DNA of 64,000 bases from Gallionellaceae bacterium (GCA_027448945.1 DAIDMQ010000002.1:124001-188000); one strand, 5' to 3'. Counted from the stretch's first letter, positions 50,672 through 59,459 are shown. Program-made: numbers and translations. Notes: generated from the sequence alone by a model not told the origin.

Positions 50672-51871
50672 ATGCTATTGCCTGATCTCTTACGACTTAC
50701 TAGCTCCAGTTTTCTGGCTTATCGCATGCGCAGTTTTCTGACCGGTTTGGGTATTGCCATTGGCATTATGGCAGTGATATTGCTGACCTCCATAGGTGAA
50801 GGTTTGCATCAGTTTGTGTTGACTGAGTTCTCTCAATTTGGCACCAATCTCATCGCTATACAGCCCGGTAAGTCGCAGACGCAAGGCGGTAGTGTGGGCA
50901 TCTTTGGTTCGGTGCGGACCATCTCAATAGAAGATGCCATGGCGCTGCGCCATCTGCCTGACATCGAGTACGTAAACCCCAGCGTCACTGGTAATGCAGA
51001 ACTACGCTACGAGGGTAAGACGCGTCGCTCCACCGTGTTCGGATCGGGACATGACCTTCCGAGGGTGATGATGAGCTCAGTGGCCTTGGGGGATTTTCTG
51101 CCTGATGATAATCCCACTCAACCCAGGGCGCTGGCAGTATTAGGCTCCAAGGTGCGCAGCGAGTTATACGGTGAGCGCAATCCGCTGGGGAGCTATATAC
51201 GCATCGGTGGACAACGCTATCGCGTGGTCGGGGTGATGGAATCTAAAGGCCAGATGATGGGCTTCGATCTGGACGATACCGTGTTTATTCCCGCCGCACG
51301 CACACTGGAAATGTTCAATCGTCCAGGGCTGATGGAGATACAAGTCAGCTATCGCCCCAGTGCCGATCTGGATCGCGTGTTACGCAGCATCACCGCGCTG
51401 CTCAAAGAGCGTCATGGACGTGAAGATTTCACCCTCATTCCCCAAGAGCAAGCATTGGAAGTATTGAGCTCGGTGTTGGATGTCATCACTTTCGCAGTCG
51501 GTGCACTCGGTGGTATCTCATTGCTGGTGGGTGGTGTAGGCATACTCACCATCATGACCATGGCGGTCACAGAACGCACCGCCGAGATAGGCTTGTTGCG
51601 AGCCTTGGGTGCACGTGAGAGCCAGGTGCTAATACTGTTCCTGGGAGAGGCGATGATGCTGTCCGCACTGGGTGGCTTGGCTGGGCTGGGCCTGGGGGTA
51701 GGCATCGCACAAGGATTACATTGGCTGTTCCCCGCGCTGCCTGTACATACGCCTTGGATGTTCGCGGTGATCGCCGAGATCAGCGCGGTCAGCATAGGCA
51801 TGATTGCGGGCGTGATGCCGGCGCGAAGTGCGGCACGCCTGGACCCCGTCGAGGCGCTGCGCTCTGAATAG
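50672..51871 (+). CDS. FtsX/MacB-family ABC permease, second copy
   Basis: The 399-residue protein has the same plan as its neighbour: one N-terminal helix (FLTGLGIAIGIMAVILLTS), a MacB_PCD periplasmic domain and three C-terminal helices with EIGLLRALGARESQVLILF. It ends MPARSAARLDPVEALRSE. The two permeases are clearly paralogous. With one ATPase gene they could form a heterodimer or two alternative exporters. Ribosome site GGGGGG lies 5 bp before ATG 50672. Confidence 0.88.
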   Translation: MLLPDLLRLTSSSFLAYRMRSFLTGLGIAIGIMAVILLTSIGEGLHQFVLTEFSQFGTNLIAIQPGKSQTQGGSVGIFGSVRTISIEDAMALRHLPDIEYVNPSVTGNAELRYEGKTRRSTVFGSGHDLPRVMMSSVALGDFLPDDNPTQPRALAVLGSKVRSELYGERNPLGSYIRIGGQRYRVVGVMESKGQMMGFDLDDTVFIPAARTLEMFNRPGLMEIQVSYRPSADLDRVLRSITALLKERHGREDFTLIPQEQALEVLSSVLDVITFAVGALGGISLLVGGVGILTIMTMAVTERTAEIGLLRALGARESQVLILFLGEAMMLSALGGLAGLGLGVGIAQGLHWLFPALPVHTPWMFAVIAEISAVSIGMIAGVMPARSAARLDPVEALRSE

Positions 51872-51960
51872 TCACTTTGGATAATCTAATGAATACTGCT
51901 TTGTAGGCAGTTATAAAATTTGAGCGCAAGCATTTTGCTGAATAGCACTACAATTTACAG

Positions 51961-54942
51961 ATGACATCTAAACACTCAGCCTCCCATAGATTTTTCGTCT
52001 CCGGATTATTCGATGATCTAAATATCTTCGCCGAACTCGAGGCACGCCTCTCTGCGCTGCCAAGCAATCAAGAAATTGGTGACGCTTTTGAAGTGTTTGC
52101 AGAAGCCTATCTCGCTACTCAGAAAATTACACAAGCAAATGAGGTGTGGCCGTTTGAAGTGTTGCCACTCGAACAGCGTAAGCTGCTGGCTCTTGATACG
52201 GGTCGCGACATGGGCGTGGATGGCACTTATCAAACGCATGATGGTGAGTTGTGCGCTTATCAGGTCAAGTTCCGTAGCCGCAGGAAAGCACTGACATGGG
52301 ATGAGCTTTCCACCTTCATGGGGCTGACCGATCAAGTCAGTCAGCGCGTGCTGTTCACCAACTGCGAAGCCTTGCCCAGTCTCATGCGCGACCGTAGCGG
52401 CTTCATCGCGATTCGCGGCAGTGACCTCGACCGTCTCACGCCGGAAGACTTCGTTGCGATGCGGCAATGGCTGCAAAGCGGTCAAATTAAATTGCCGCGC
52501 AAAACACCGCAGCCGCATCAGCAAGAAGCGCTTGATGCCATTACGTCCGAGCTGAAAGACAACGACCGTGCCACAGTGGTAATGGCCTGCGGCACAGGCA
52601 AATCGCTGGTCGCACTATGGGCGGCGGAGCGACAAGAGTGCCACACGGTATTGGTGCTGGTTCCCTCGCTGGCTCTGGTACGCCAACTGCTGCACGAATG
52701 GTTGCGCGAGACTTCTTGGAAGAACCTTGCCTTTCTTTGTGTCTGCTCCGACTCTACCGTGGCGAAAGGCGCGGACGACCTTATCGTGCATCAGGCCGAT
52801 CTCGATTTTCCCGTGACGACTGAAAGCGCATCCGTGAGCAACTTCCTCGCCAAACAACATGACGGCGTGAAGGTGGTGTTTTCCACCTATCAGTCGGCGC
52901 ATGTCGTCGCCGAAGGAATGCCCGTCAGTGCAGACGGAGAAAAGTTGCCATTCGCGTTGGGCATATTCGACGAAGCGCACAAAACCGCCAGCCGTAGCGG
53001 AACCCAATTCAGCTTCGCGCTCGAAGATCACAACCTGCCTATCCGTAAGCGCCTGTTCTTCACCGCCACGCCGCGCCATTACGACATTCGAAAAAAGGAC
53101 AAGGAAGGCGATACTGCATTGGTCTATTCGATGGACAGGCCTGAGGTCTATGGGCGAGTCGCCCATACGCTCAGTTTTGCCGAAGCAGCCAGACGCGACA
53201 TCATCTGTGGCTACAAGGTGGTGATCTCGGTCGTTACGTCCGCGATGGTCAACGACCACTTGCTCAAACACGGTGAAGTCATCGTCGCGGGCGATGCAGT
53301 CAAAGCGCGTCAAGTCGCCTTGCAGATCGCCCTGCAAAAAGCCGTGGAGAAATACGGCGTGAGCCGCATCTTCACCTTCCACGGCTCGGTCGCCTCGGCA
53401 CGTTCATTCACCTCCGACGATGGCAAGGGCATCCGCCACCATCTGACCGACTTCCGCGCTCTTCACGTCAGCGGTGCGATGAAAACGGCTGAACGCGAAG
53501 ACCAGATGAAGGCCTTCCGACAAGCATCCAAGGCAGTGATTTCCAATGCCCGTTGCCTCACCGAAGGCGTGGACGTTCCGGCGGTGGATATGGTCGCCTT
53601 CATGTCGCCGCGCAAGAGCAAGGTGGACATCGTGCAGGCCACCGGACGCGCCATGCGCAAATCACCCGGCAAGGAATTTGGCTACGTGATGGTGCCGCTG
53701 TTTCTGGATGTAGCTGCTAACGAAACTATCGAAGAGGCACTACATCGCACCGACTTTGCCGACGTGTGGGACGTGCTCGCCGCGATGAAAGAACAGGATG
53801 ATGTGTTGATCGACATCATCCGTCAGATGCGCGAGGACAAAGGGCGCACGGGCGGGTATGACGAGAGCCGATTCAAAGAACGTATCGAAGTGTTGGGGCC
53901 GAGTGTGCCGTTGGAGGCGATACGCGATTCGATTACGGCGGAATGTCTGGATCGGCTCAGTGTTAGTTGGGACGAGCGATATGGAGAGTTGCTTACTTAC
54001 AAGGCTGGACATGGGAATGTGAGGGTTCCTCCAAGCTGGTCAAGAGATTTAGGTTGGTGGGTAATCAACCAAAGGACATTCAGAACAAAGGGGGTGCTGT
54101 CAGAAGAAAGAATTCGCCGACTTGATGAAATTGGATTTGATTGGGATCCTCGCGAATCACAGTGGGAAGAGATGTTTAAAGAATTGCTTTCCTACAAGGC
54201 AAAACACGGGAATATAAATGTTCCACATGACCCCACGAATGAATTGTGGCGGTGGGTAAGAACGCAAAGACAAGGCAGGACAAAAGATGAGCGATCAGTA
54301 GATAGGGTTCAGCGGCTTAATGAACTTGGATTCGATTGGGACCCGCGTGCATCGCAATGGGAGGAGATGTTTGCCGAATTGCTTTCCTACAGGGCAGAGC
54401 ATGGAAATGTGAATGTTCCTGATGAATGGCCGACTGGTTTAGGGACGTGGGTAGGCAAGCAAAGAAGCTCCCAAAAGCGAGGGATGCTTTCGATTGAGAA
54501 GTTTCATCGACTGGATGCGGAGGGTTTAGTGTGGGGTACCGGAGACGCAAAGTGGGAAGCTCGGTTTAGTGAGCTGCTGTCATACGAGGCAAAGCATGGT
54601 GATTTGAATATCCCCATCGATCGCACGAGTGCATTATGGCGCTGGATAAGTACTCAAAGAATATTCAAGAAGAGAGGAAAGCTTGCAGCGGATAGAGTTC
54701 GGAGGCTTGATGAGATTGGGTTTATTTGGGATTTGCTTGAGTCTCAGTGGGAGTCTAGATTCTGTGATTTGCTGGCGTACAAAACAGAGCATGGGAATGT
54801 GGATGTACCTCAGAGCGAACGAACTGCTTTGGGGGCTTGGGTGGCGACACAAAGATATGCAAGAAAAAACGGGGAGATTTCACCAGAGCGCATTCAGCGA
54901 TTAGATGAAATTGGTTTTGAGTGGATGCGGCAGAAAAAGTGA
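51961..54942 (+). CDS. Mrr-like nuclease/SF2 helicase with five helicase-associated repeats
   Basis: The 993-residue protein has a PD-(D/E)xK nuclease-like N-terminus with GVDG (Asp near residue 87) and YQVKF (QxK near 101-103), as in Mrr enzymes. An SF2 helicase follows: Walker A ACGTGKS (about 208), DEAH box GIFDEAHKT (about 337), TATP motif, and motif VI QATGRAMRK (about 559). From residue 670 to the end there are five repeats of exactly 65 residues, each beginning with Trp and containing LLxYxxxHGNxxVP and a RRLDEIGFDW-like end: the helicase-associated (HA) domain. No Shine-Dalgarno; a TACAAT box ends 6 bp before the ATG. Resembles restriction-type proteins; probably anti-phage or DNA-processing, but this is inference. 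Confidence 0.8.
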   Translation: MTSKHSASHRFFVSGLFDDLNIFAELEARLSALPSNQEIGDAFEVFAEAYLATQKITQANEVWPFEVLPLEQRKLLALDTGRDMGVDGTYQTHDGELCAYQVKFRSRRKALTWDELSTFMGLTDQVSQRVLFTNCEALPSLMRDRSGFIAIRGSDLDRLTPEDFVAMRQWLQSGQIKLPRKTPQPHQQEALDAITSELKDNDRATVVMACGTGKSLVALWAAERQECHTVLVLVPSLALVRQLLHEWLRETSWKNLAFLCVCSDSTVAKGADDLIVHQADLDFPVTTESASVSNFLAKQHDGVKVVFSTYQSAHVVAEGMPVSADGEKLPFALGIFDEAHKTASRSGTQFSFALEDHNLPIRKRLFFTATPRHYDIRKKDKEGDTALVYSMDRPEVYGRVAHTLSFAEAARRDIICGYKVVISVVTSAMVNDHLLKHGEVIVAGDAVKARQVALQIALQKAVEKYGVSRIFTFHGSVASARSFTSDDGKGIRHHLTDFRALHVSGAMKTAEREDQMKAFRQASKAVISNARCLTEGVDVPAVDMVAFMSPRKSKVDIVQATGRAMRKSPGKEFGYVMVPLFLDVAANETIEEALHRTDFADVWDVLAAMKEQDDVLIDIIRQMREDKGRTGGYDESRFKERIEVLGPSVPLEAIRDSITAECLDRLSVSWDERYGELLTYKAGHGNVRVPPSWSRDLGWWVINQRTFRTKGVLSEERIRRLDEIGFDWDPRESQWEEMFKELLSYKAKHGNINVPHDPTNELWRWVRTQRQGRTKDERSVDRVQRLNELGFDWDPRASQWEEMFAELLSYRAEHGNVNVPDEWPTGLGTWVGKQRSSQKRGMLSIEKFHRLDAEGLVWGTGDAKWEARFSELLSYEAKHGDLNIPIDRTSALWRWISTQRIFKKRGKLAADRVRRLDEIGFIWDLLESQWESRFCDLLAYKTEHGNVDVPQSERTALGAWVATQRYARKNGEISPERIQRLDEIGFEWMRQKK
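53968..54939 (+). repeat. Five 195-bp repeats encoding HA domains
   Basis: The Trp codons that open each unit are at 53968, 54163, 54358, 54553 and 54748, a constant 195 bp. The units are diverged at DNA level but share the protein pattern. GC content falls here: sampled 60-base lines are about 63% just upstream (53581, 53641) and 42-48% within (54181, 54661, 54841). Confidence 0.85.
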
Positions 54943-54954
54943 ACGTAGGAGTAA

Positions 54955-55380
54955 GTGGGAAGTATGAAGTGCCAACTGTATTGCAGGTGCGATGAACTGA
55001 CTCCTTATTGGGTAAAGTGGCGTGAACTTGGTGATTTGTGGACGAAGAATGATTTCCATCCCTTGGATGTTTCCTCACTTAAGATTGCATACCACAAGCT
55101 TTGGTTCAAAGATGCCGAGGAAGGACGGCCACGTTTTCAAGTGGGTGAACTTGGGTTTGACCCACGCTTTGGGTATGTATCATTTCTCAATGGTCGGCAT
55201 CGCACGATTTTGTTGGCCTCGTTATTGGAAATAGTACCGATTGCTGTGGATAGCACTATTTTAGAGAATGAATTGTTTGATCGCTTTTTGCTGCGTCCCA
55301 TTGAGAAGGACGAATTGATTGAGTTGCCTGATCTCGAAATAATGACAGCCAATCAATTGAGAAGTGGCAAGCATGAATAG
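54955..55380 (+). CDS. Small ParB-like (sulfiredoxin-fold) protein
   Basis: The 141-residue protein has a region GYVSFLNGRHRTILLASLL followed by EIVPIAVD. This matches the ParB/sulfiredoxin nucleotide-binding core (DGxHR-x-AA...PV). The N-terminal half (WREL, DVSSLKIAY) could be the preceding strand-helix unit. GTG 54955 has AGGAG 3 bp upstream; ATG 54964 is the alternative. It begins 12 bp after the helicase gene and has similar AT-richer composition, so the two probably form one cassette. Function not assigned. Confidence 0.55.
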   Translation: MGSMKCQLYCRCDELTPYWVKWRELGDLWTKNDFHPLDVSSLKIAYHKLWFKDAEEGRPRFQVGELGFDPRFGYVSFLNGRHRTILLASLLEIVPIAVDSTILENELFDRFLLRPIEKDELIELPDLEIMTANQLRSGKHE

Positions 55381-55421
55381 AAGGCAGATTACGTTTCCCT
55401 GTATCGTAGGCGAGGTGTTGC

Positions 55422-56639
55422 ATGTCCAGTGAACATGAAACGTCGCACACCTGCGACATTTTCTGTAACGTCATCGACAACTATGGCGACATCGGCGTGT
55501 GCTGGCGCTTGGCACGACAGTTGGTGAACGAGCACGGCTTGGCGGTGCGTTTGTGGGTGGACGATGTGGCGAGCTTTGCCAAGCTTTGTCCCGGAGCGGA
55601 TGCCACACTGGAGATCCAGACGCAGCGCGGTGTGCAAGTTCACGCGTGGGCGCAACGTTTTGTTGAAACACGACCCGCTGACATCGTGATCGCCGCTTTC
55701 GCCTGCAAGTTGCCCGAGTCCTATGTGGACGCGATGACGCAGCAAGCGCATACGCCGGTCTGGATAAATTTGGAGTATTTGAGCGCAGAGCCTTGGGTGG
55801 CAGGCTGTCACCGTTTGCCTTCGCCTCACCCGCGATTGCCGCTAACCAAGTATTTCTTCTTCCCCGGATTCACACCCGATACCGGCGGCCTGATGTTGGA
55901 GCACGATTTGCTGGCGCGCCGCGATGCTTTCTTCAACGATGTTGCTGCGCAGCAGGCTTATTGGAGTGGGCTGGGCATGCAGATGCCGGACGCCGATGTG
56001 CTCAAGGTCTCCCTGTTCGCGTATGAGAACGATGCGCTACCTGCCTTGTTCGATACTTGGGCGCAGGGGGCCCGGCGAGTCTTATGCCTCGTGCCGGAAG
56101 GACGCATCTTGCCGCAAGTTGCGCAATATTTTGGCGAGCCAGGTCGGGACTCATCCCGGCATCATGATGGTTTCGGGATGAGTCCCGACCCGCAAAACTT
56201 TTCGCGTGGAAATCTGCAGGTACGCGTGCTGCCGTTCGTCGCGCAAGAAAACTACGATCCGCTGTTGTGGGCTTGTGATGTGAACTTCGTGCGCGGTGAG
56301 GACTCATGTGTGCGGGCGCAATGGGCAGGCAAACCCTTCATCTGGCAGATCTACCCCCAGCATGACGAAGTGCATAGTGACAAGTTGCAGGCTTTCCTTG
56401 ATTTGTACGCGCTTAACTTGAGTAAAGATGCACGTCACGCGGTGCAAGGACTATGGCGCGCATGGAACGGACAGGACGTGGCGCTAAGCTGGGCCGCTTT
56501 CCTTGCACAACGTACCGAGTTGCAAAGCCATGCATTGCGATGGTCGGGAATTTTGGCAAAAAATCCCCTGACCTTGAATCTGCTGGATTTTTGCCAGAAA
56601 GTCGGTAAAATCCGCGCCTTCAAAATTGAAGGGCAGTGA
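55422..56639 (+). CDS. earP: EF-P arginine rhamnosyltransferase EarP
   Basis: EarP adds rhamnose from TDP-rhamnose to Arg32 of EF-P. The 405-residue protein has the N-terminal [20 protein letters not shown] with the catalytic Asp. The C-terminal nucleotide-sugar site is [33 protein letters not shown], quoted here only as [18 protein letters not shown]. Residues about 241-256 are encoded by a palindromic insert (56142-56190), which makes this EarP longer than most (usually around 370-390). Directly followed by efp, 2 bp apart. Confidence 0.94.
   Translation: MSSEHETSHTCDIFCNVIDNYGDIGVCWRLARQLVNEHGLAVRLWVDDVASFAKLCPGADATLEIQTQRGVQVHAWAQRFVETRPADIVIAAFACKLPESYVDAMTQQAHTPVWINLEYLSAEPWVAGCHRLPSPHPRLPLTKYFFFPGFTPDTGGLMLEHDLLARRDAFFNDVAAQQAYWSGLGMQMPDADVLKVSLFAYENDALPALFDTWAQGARRVLCLVPEGRILPQVAQYFGEPGRDSSRHHDGFGMSPDPQNFSRGNLQVRVLPFVAQENYDPLLWACDVNFVRGEDSCVRAQWAGKPFIWQIYPQHDEVHSDKLQAFLDLYALNLSKDARHAVQGLWRAWNGQDVALSWAAFLAQRTELQSHALRWSGILAKNPLTLNLLDFCQKVGKIRAFKIEGQ
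56142..56190. repeat. Palindromic in-frame insertion inside earP
   Basis: A perfect 17-bp inverted repeat (GGTCGGGACTCATCCCG at 56142-56158 and its complement at 56174-56190) with a 15-bp loop. The loop itself is partly palindromic (ATCATGAT). It lies in a non-core loop of EarP and keeps the frame, encoding [16 protein letters not shown]. Confidence 0.75.
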
Positions 56640-56641
56640 AC

Positions 56642-57196
56642 ATGAAAACAGCACAAGAACTCCGCGCCGGTAATGTGATTATGGTTGGTACAGAACCCAT
56701 GGTTATCCTGAAGGCTGAATACAGCCGCTCGGGTCGTAACGGTTCTGTGGTTAAGATGAAGATGAAGAATCTGTTGACCGAATCAGCTAAAGAAACCGTG
56801 TTCGCTGCGGACGACAAGTTTGACCAAATCATGCTGGATCGCAAGGAAGTGACTTACTCTTATTTCGCCGACCCGATGTATGTGTTCATGGATGGTGAAT
56901 ACAACCAGTATGAAATCGAAGCCGAAAGCATGGGCGATTCGATTAACTACATTGAAGACAATATGCCTTGCGAAGTCGTGTTCTACAACGACAAAGCGAT
57001 CTCTGTCGAACTGCCCAATACCATCGTTCGTGAAGTGATCTACACAGAACCCGCAGTGCGTGGCGACACATCCGGCAAGGTGATGAAGCCGGCGAAAATC
57101 AACGGCGGTTTTGAATTGCCGGTTGCGGCTTTTGTTGAGATCGGCGACAAAATCGAAATCGACACACGCACTAACGAGTTCAAGAAGCGCGCTTAA
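56642..57196 (+). CDS. efp: Elongation factor P
   Basis: EF-P relieves ribosome stalling at polyproline. The start is ATG 56642 ([16 protein letters not shown]). The 184-residue protein has three beta-barrel domains. The modified residue is Arg32 in [12 protein letters not shown], which is the EarP substrate rather than the EpmA lysine. Both earP and a matching EF-P are therefore present. GAAGGG precedes the ATG; a TAAAATCCGCGCC box at 56606 may be its own promoter. Confidence 0.97.
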   Translation: MKTAQELRAGNVIMVGTEPMVILKAEYSRSGRNGSVVKMKMKNLLTESAKETVFAADDKFDQIMLDRKEVTYSYFADPMYVFMDGEYNQYEIEAESMGDSINYIEDNMPCEVVFYNDKAISVELPNTIVREVIYTEPAVRGDTSGKVMKPAKINGGFELPVAAFVEIGDKIEIDTRTNEFKKRA

Positions 57197-57259
57197 TTAA
57201 CAACCAATCCCTGTTCCTGTGTCTTGTTGTCGGGGACATTGGGTGATGGAAAGTGCGTT

Positions 57260-57289
57260 AAAAAGGCCAGCCGCAAGGTTGGCCTTTTT
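57260..57289. terminator. Bidirectional terminator between efp and the DUF3617 gene
   Basis: AAAAAGGCCAGCC (57260-57272), loop GCAA, GGTTGGCCTTTTT (57277-57289), one G-T pair. A and T tracts on both sides. It sits between convergent genes. Confidence 0.9.
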
Positions 57290-57306
57290 GTTTTCCGTAA
57301 GGAGAA

Positions 57307-57840
57307 TCATTCCTCTGTGGGCTCGTTGCATTCAGCTGAAATCCATTGCCCTGTCATCTCGATGTGAATCTTGCCGCTCTCACCCTGCCGTACATCGATG
57401 GTGCTGTCATAACGATCCGGCGTCTTGGTCACCAACAGGTAATGACTCTTGGAGGAGATGGGCGGCGGACAGCGTTCTTCCACCTCGAGTTTATGTGCAT
57501 CCTGTGACAGGATCTTGCGTTTGCAATCCGGATGCCCTGATTGAAGCAAGTCGCTGCGGTTCAGTTTGTCCTGGGTGACGCAACTGCGCAGGGTTTGGGT
57601 ATGCGGCTTGGCAGCGCGCTCGCGCATCTGCTGTTCGACCTGCTCACGCGCCGAAGCGGATAGCTGTGCCAGCGTCGCTTTAGGAATGGGCATACCCTGA
57701 ATGGTGGTGGTCGCGGTGGTTTCCCAAGTGCCAGTCTTCAAATCCAGCGCTTCGGCAAAGGCTGATTGCGCAACAAGGTTGAGGACTAAGGCAAGCAACG
57801 CGGGCAGTATTAACTTAAATGTCTTCGAGTTCATTTTCAT
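57307..57840 (-). CDS. DUF3617 family secreted protein
   Basis: The 177-residue precursor has a signal peptide (LILPALLALVLNLVAQSAFA, cleavage near residue 29). It then has LKTGTWETTATTTIQGMPIP, the DUF3617 opening. A SCVTQDKL segment and two more cysteines (HPDCKRKI, EERCPP) suggest a periplasmic disulfide protein. The family is common in Proteobacteria and has no assigned function. AGGAGA lies 2-8 bp before the ATG. Confidence 0.8.
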   Translation of the reverse strand: MKMNSKTFKLILPALLALVLNLVAQSAFAEALDLKTGTWETTATTTIQGMPIPKATLAQLSASAREQVEQQMRERAAKPHTQTLRSCVTQDKLNRSDLLQSGHPDCKRKILSQDAHKLEVEERCPPPISSKSHYLLVTKTPDRYDSTIDVRQGESGKIHIEMTGQWISAECNEPTEE

Positions 57841-57993
57841 GTCTCCTGAAGTTTAACTTTCACGGTTAAGGTGTAGTTTACTCTTGGCAAAATTAGATGC
57901 CGTACTCGAAATCATCCGACTATGAAAAATATTTTTTAACGGTAGGAGTTGACCGCCATATAAAAGTTAGCCCTCCGAAGAGGGGTAGATTTG

Positions 57994-58242
57994 TCATTGC
58001 ATTACATAGGTGTCACCCTTTTGTAGTTCACTATGCATACGATCTGGCGCGAGGTCTAATTCATTTTCCCATGTCACAGCACCACCCTCTACATGTACGC
58101 TCATAAACGCTGTCGTGTCTCGTAATGCTTTGAACACACCGCAATCACGGTTCAGAAATTTGGCCATATCCACAATGCCCTCTGTTCCGTCGACAAACTG
58201 AACGAACAATTTAAACGTGGGCAAAGCGTTGACCTTAGTCAC
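57994..58242 (-). CDS. DUF2442 family protein
   Basis: An 82-residue product from GTG 58242: MTKVNALPTFKLFVQFVDG and then TEGIVDMAKFL. It matches DUF2442, a small beta-rich family. The frame is open to an ATG at 58299, which would overlap the neighbouring DUF4160 gene by 46 bp. The family often follows DUF4160, as here. Partner genes of this type are sometimes proposed to be toxin-antitoxin-like; there is no proof. Confidence 0.7.
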   Translation of the reverse strand: MTKVNALPTFKLFVQFVDGTEGIVDMAKFLNRDCGVFKALRDTTAFMSVHVEGGAVTWENELDLAPDRMHSELQKGDTYVMQ

Positions 58243-58253
58243 TAGCCAAGGTG

Positions 58254-58513
58254 TTATTCCAGCGGCTTGATTTTGTTTGGCATCTGCAATTGTTCGCAAA
58301 ATCTCCAGTCCTCCATAAGTTCTTCACGATGCTGTAACGCCCATTCTTTTACTAGCATTGCCGCCCCTTTTGGCAGTTTACCCTGAGTGATTTCTAAAGT
58401 TTGAATTTCAACAACGGCATTTGATTCCGCATACTCAGCTTGGAAGTGGTGGAGCATGATCATCCCTGTACATCTTGATGAGAATGCCGTAAAAAAATTG
58501 AAATGGCAGGCAT
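58254..58513 (-). pseudogene. DUF4160 gene with two frameshifts
   Basis: The intact C-terminal part starts HHFQAEYAESNAVVEIQTLE and runs to KIKPLE. Upstream, at ATG 58513 with AGAGGGA before it, the sequence MPAISIF begins the family N-terminus. Skipping one T in a T7 run restores YGILIKMYRDDHAPP. A second shift after the APP codons is needed to reach HFQAEY. The normal family start (MPTIS-F-YGI-I-MY-DH-PPHFH) is thus present but in three frames. Either the gene is dead or the reads have two errors. Confidence 0.75.
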
Positions 58514-58637
58514 GTCACTTCCCTCTAAAAACCGCATGATTTTAAGCGGTTATAGAACAACTTGCGATAAATTGAGTTACACAAGTTTTCAGCAAGTTGC
58601 TTACATGTGCTTTGAGAGATTGCGATAACAAAAACGA

Positions 58638-58664
58638 ACAAGCCTAGGCAGAACCTAGGCTTGT
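58638..58664 (-). terminator. Terminator after the outer-membrane barrel gene
   Basis: An 11-bp perfect stem ACAAGCCTAGG (58638-58648) / CCTAGGCTTGT (58654-58664), loop of 5. Read leftwards it is followed by TCGTTTTTG. It lies 40 bp past the stop of the barrel gene. Confidence 0.8.
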
Positions 58665-58703
58665 CATCACTTCAAAATTCAAATGGGCAAGCCCAGCGGG
58701 AAA

Positions 58704-59276
58704 TTAAAAGTTCATTACACCAGCGATGCCGAATACAGAAGCTGCTGATTGTGAAGTTGTATTTACGACATTGTTAGGAGTGAAGTCACCAAAATTTTCA
58801 TATTGAACTCGCAGTGCAAATTGCGCAGTGATGTTGTACTGACCACCGACTGCAAAATACATATTGTTCTTGCTGCTTTTGGCTGTTGCACCCGCGACAG
58901 TGCTAGTCGCATCTAATTTGTTCATGGCTAAACCGAGTTTGCCAAAGATAGATAATTGCTCATCGATTGAGTGGCTCCCTACTGCGGCAAGGGTAATTGA
59001 GGAGACCTTCAAAGTTTGAGAAAAACCTGTACCTGTTACTGTTGAGTTAGCCATGCTGTGGTAGCCCACTTCGGTCGCAAAATTGGGCGTAAAACGATAA
59101 CCCGCACCAACGCCGAGAATTAGAGGACTTGGATATGAACTGTTGCCAGTTGGTGTTTGTGCGTTGCCCAATGAAGCAGATCCAGCTTCAGCGAATACAT
59201 ACGCATTGTTACCAGCAGCAAATGCCGAAGTTGACAAAGCGGCAGACAGAGCTGCGATAGCGATAATTTTTTTCAT
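58704..59276 (-). CDS. Small outer-membrane beta-barrel protein (OmpA-like transmembrane type)
   Basis: The 190-residue precursor has a signal peptide (AALSAALSTSAFA, cleavage after residue about 21). An eight-strand barrel pattern follows: NNAYVFAEAGSASLG, LILGVGAGYRFTPNFATEVG, ALRVQYENFGDF. The C-terminus is phenylalanine (GIAGVMNF). No peptidoglycan-binding OmpA domain. It looks like an Opa/OmpW/OmpA-barrel surface protein. The poly-C tract in its promoter suggests ON/OFF switching by slippage. Weak AAGG ribosome site about 10 bp before ATG 59276. Confidence 0.8.
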   Translation of the reverse strand: MKKIIAIAALSAALSTSAFAAGNNAYVFAEAGSASLGNAQTPTGNSSYPSPLILGVGAGYRFTPNFATEVGYHSMANSTVTGTGFSQTLKVSSITLAAVGSHSIDEQLSIFGKLGLAMNKLDATSTVAGATAKSSKNNMYFAVGGQYNITAQFALRVQYENFGDFTPNNVVNTTSQSAASVFGIAGVMNF

Positions 59277-59331
59277 TTAGTGTAAGCCTTAGTTTTTAAA
59301 ATGCGCTGCGAGTGTCTCGCAAACGGCGCGC

Positions 59332-59361
59332 ACTGTAAGGGGGGGGGGGGATAAAAGTCAA
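59332..59361 (-). promoter_or_regulatory. Predicted phase-variable promoter with C12 spacer tract
   Basis: On the minus strand TTGACT (59361-59356) and TACAGT (59337-59332) are separated by 18 bp. Twelve of these are an uninterrupted C tract (59350-59339). Loss or gain of one C changes the spacing to 17 or 19. The barrel-gene ATG lies 55 bp beyond the -10 box. This arrangement is like the phase-variable porA and opc promoters of Neisseria. Confidence 0.65.
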
Positions 59362-59459
59362 CCAGCTTGAAGGCCTAGATATTTTTTACGATAACGCATC
59401 TTGATGGTGGTCTGAATCTGTATTTTCCTTATCACGTTTGCCCTTACAATGACCGCCTC

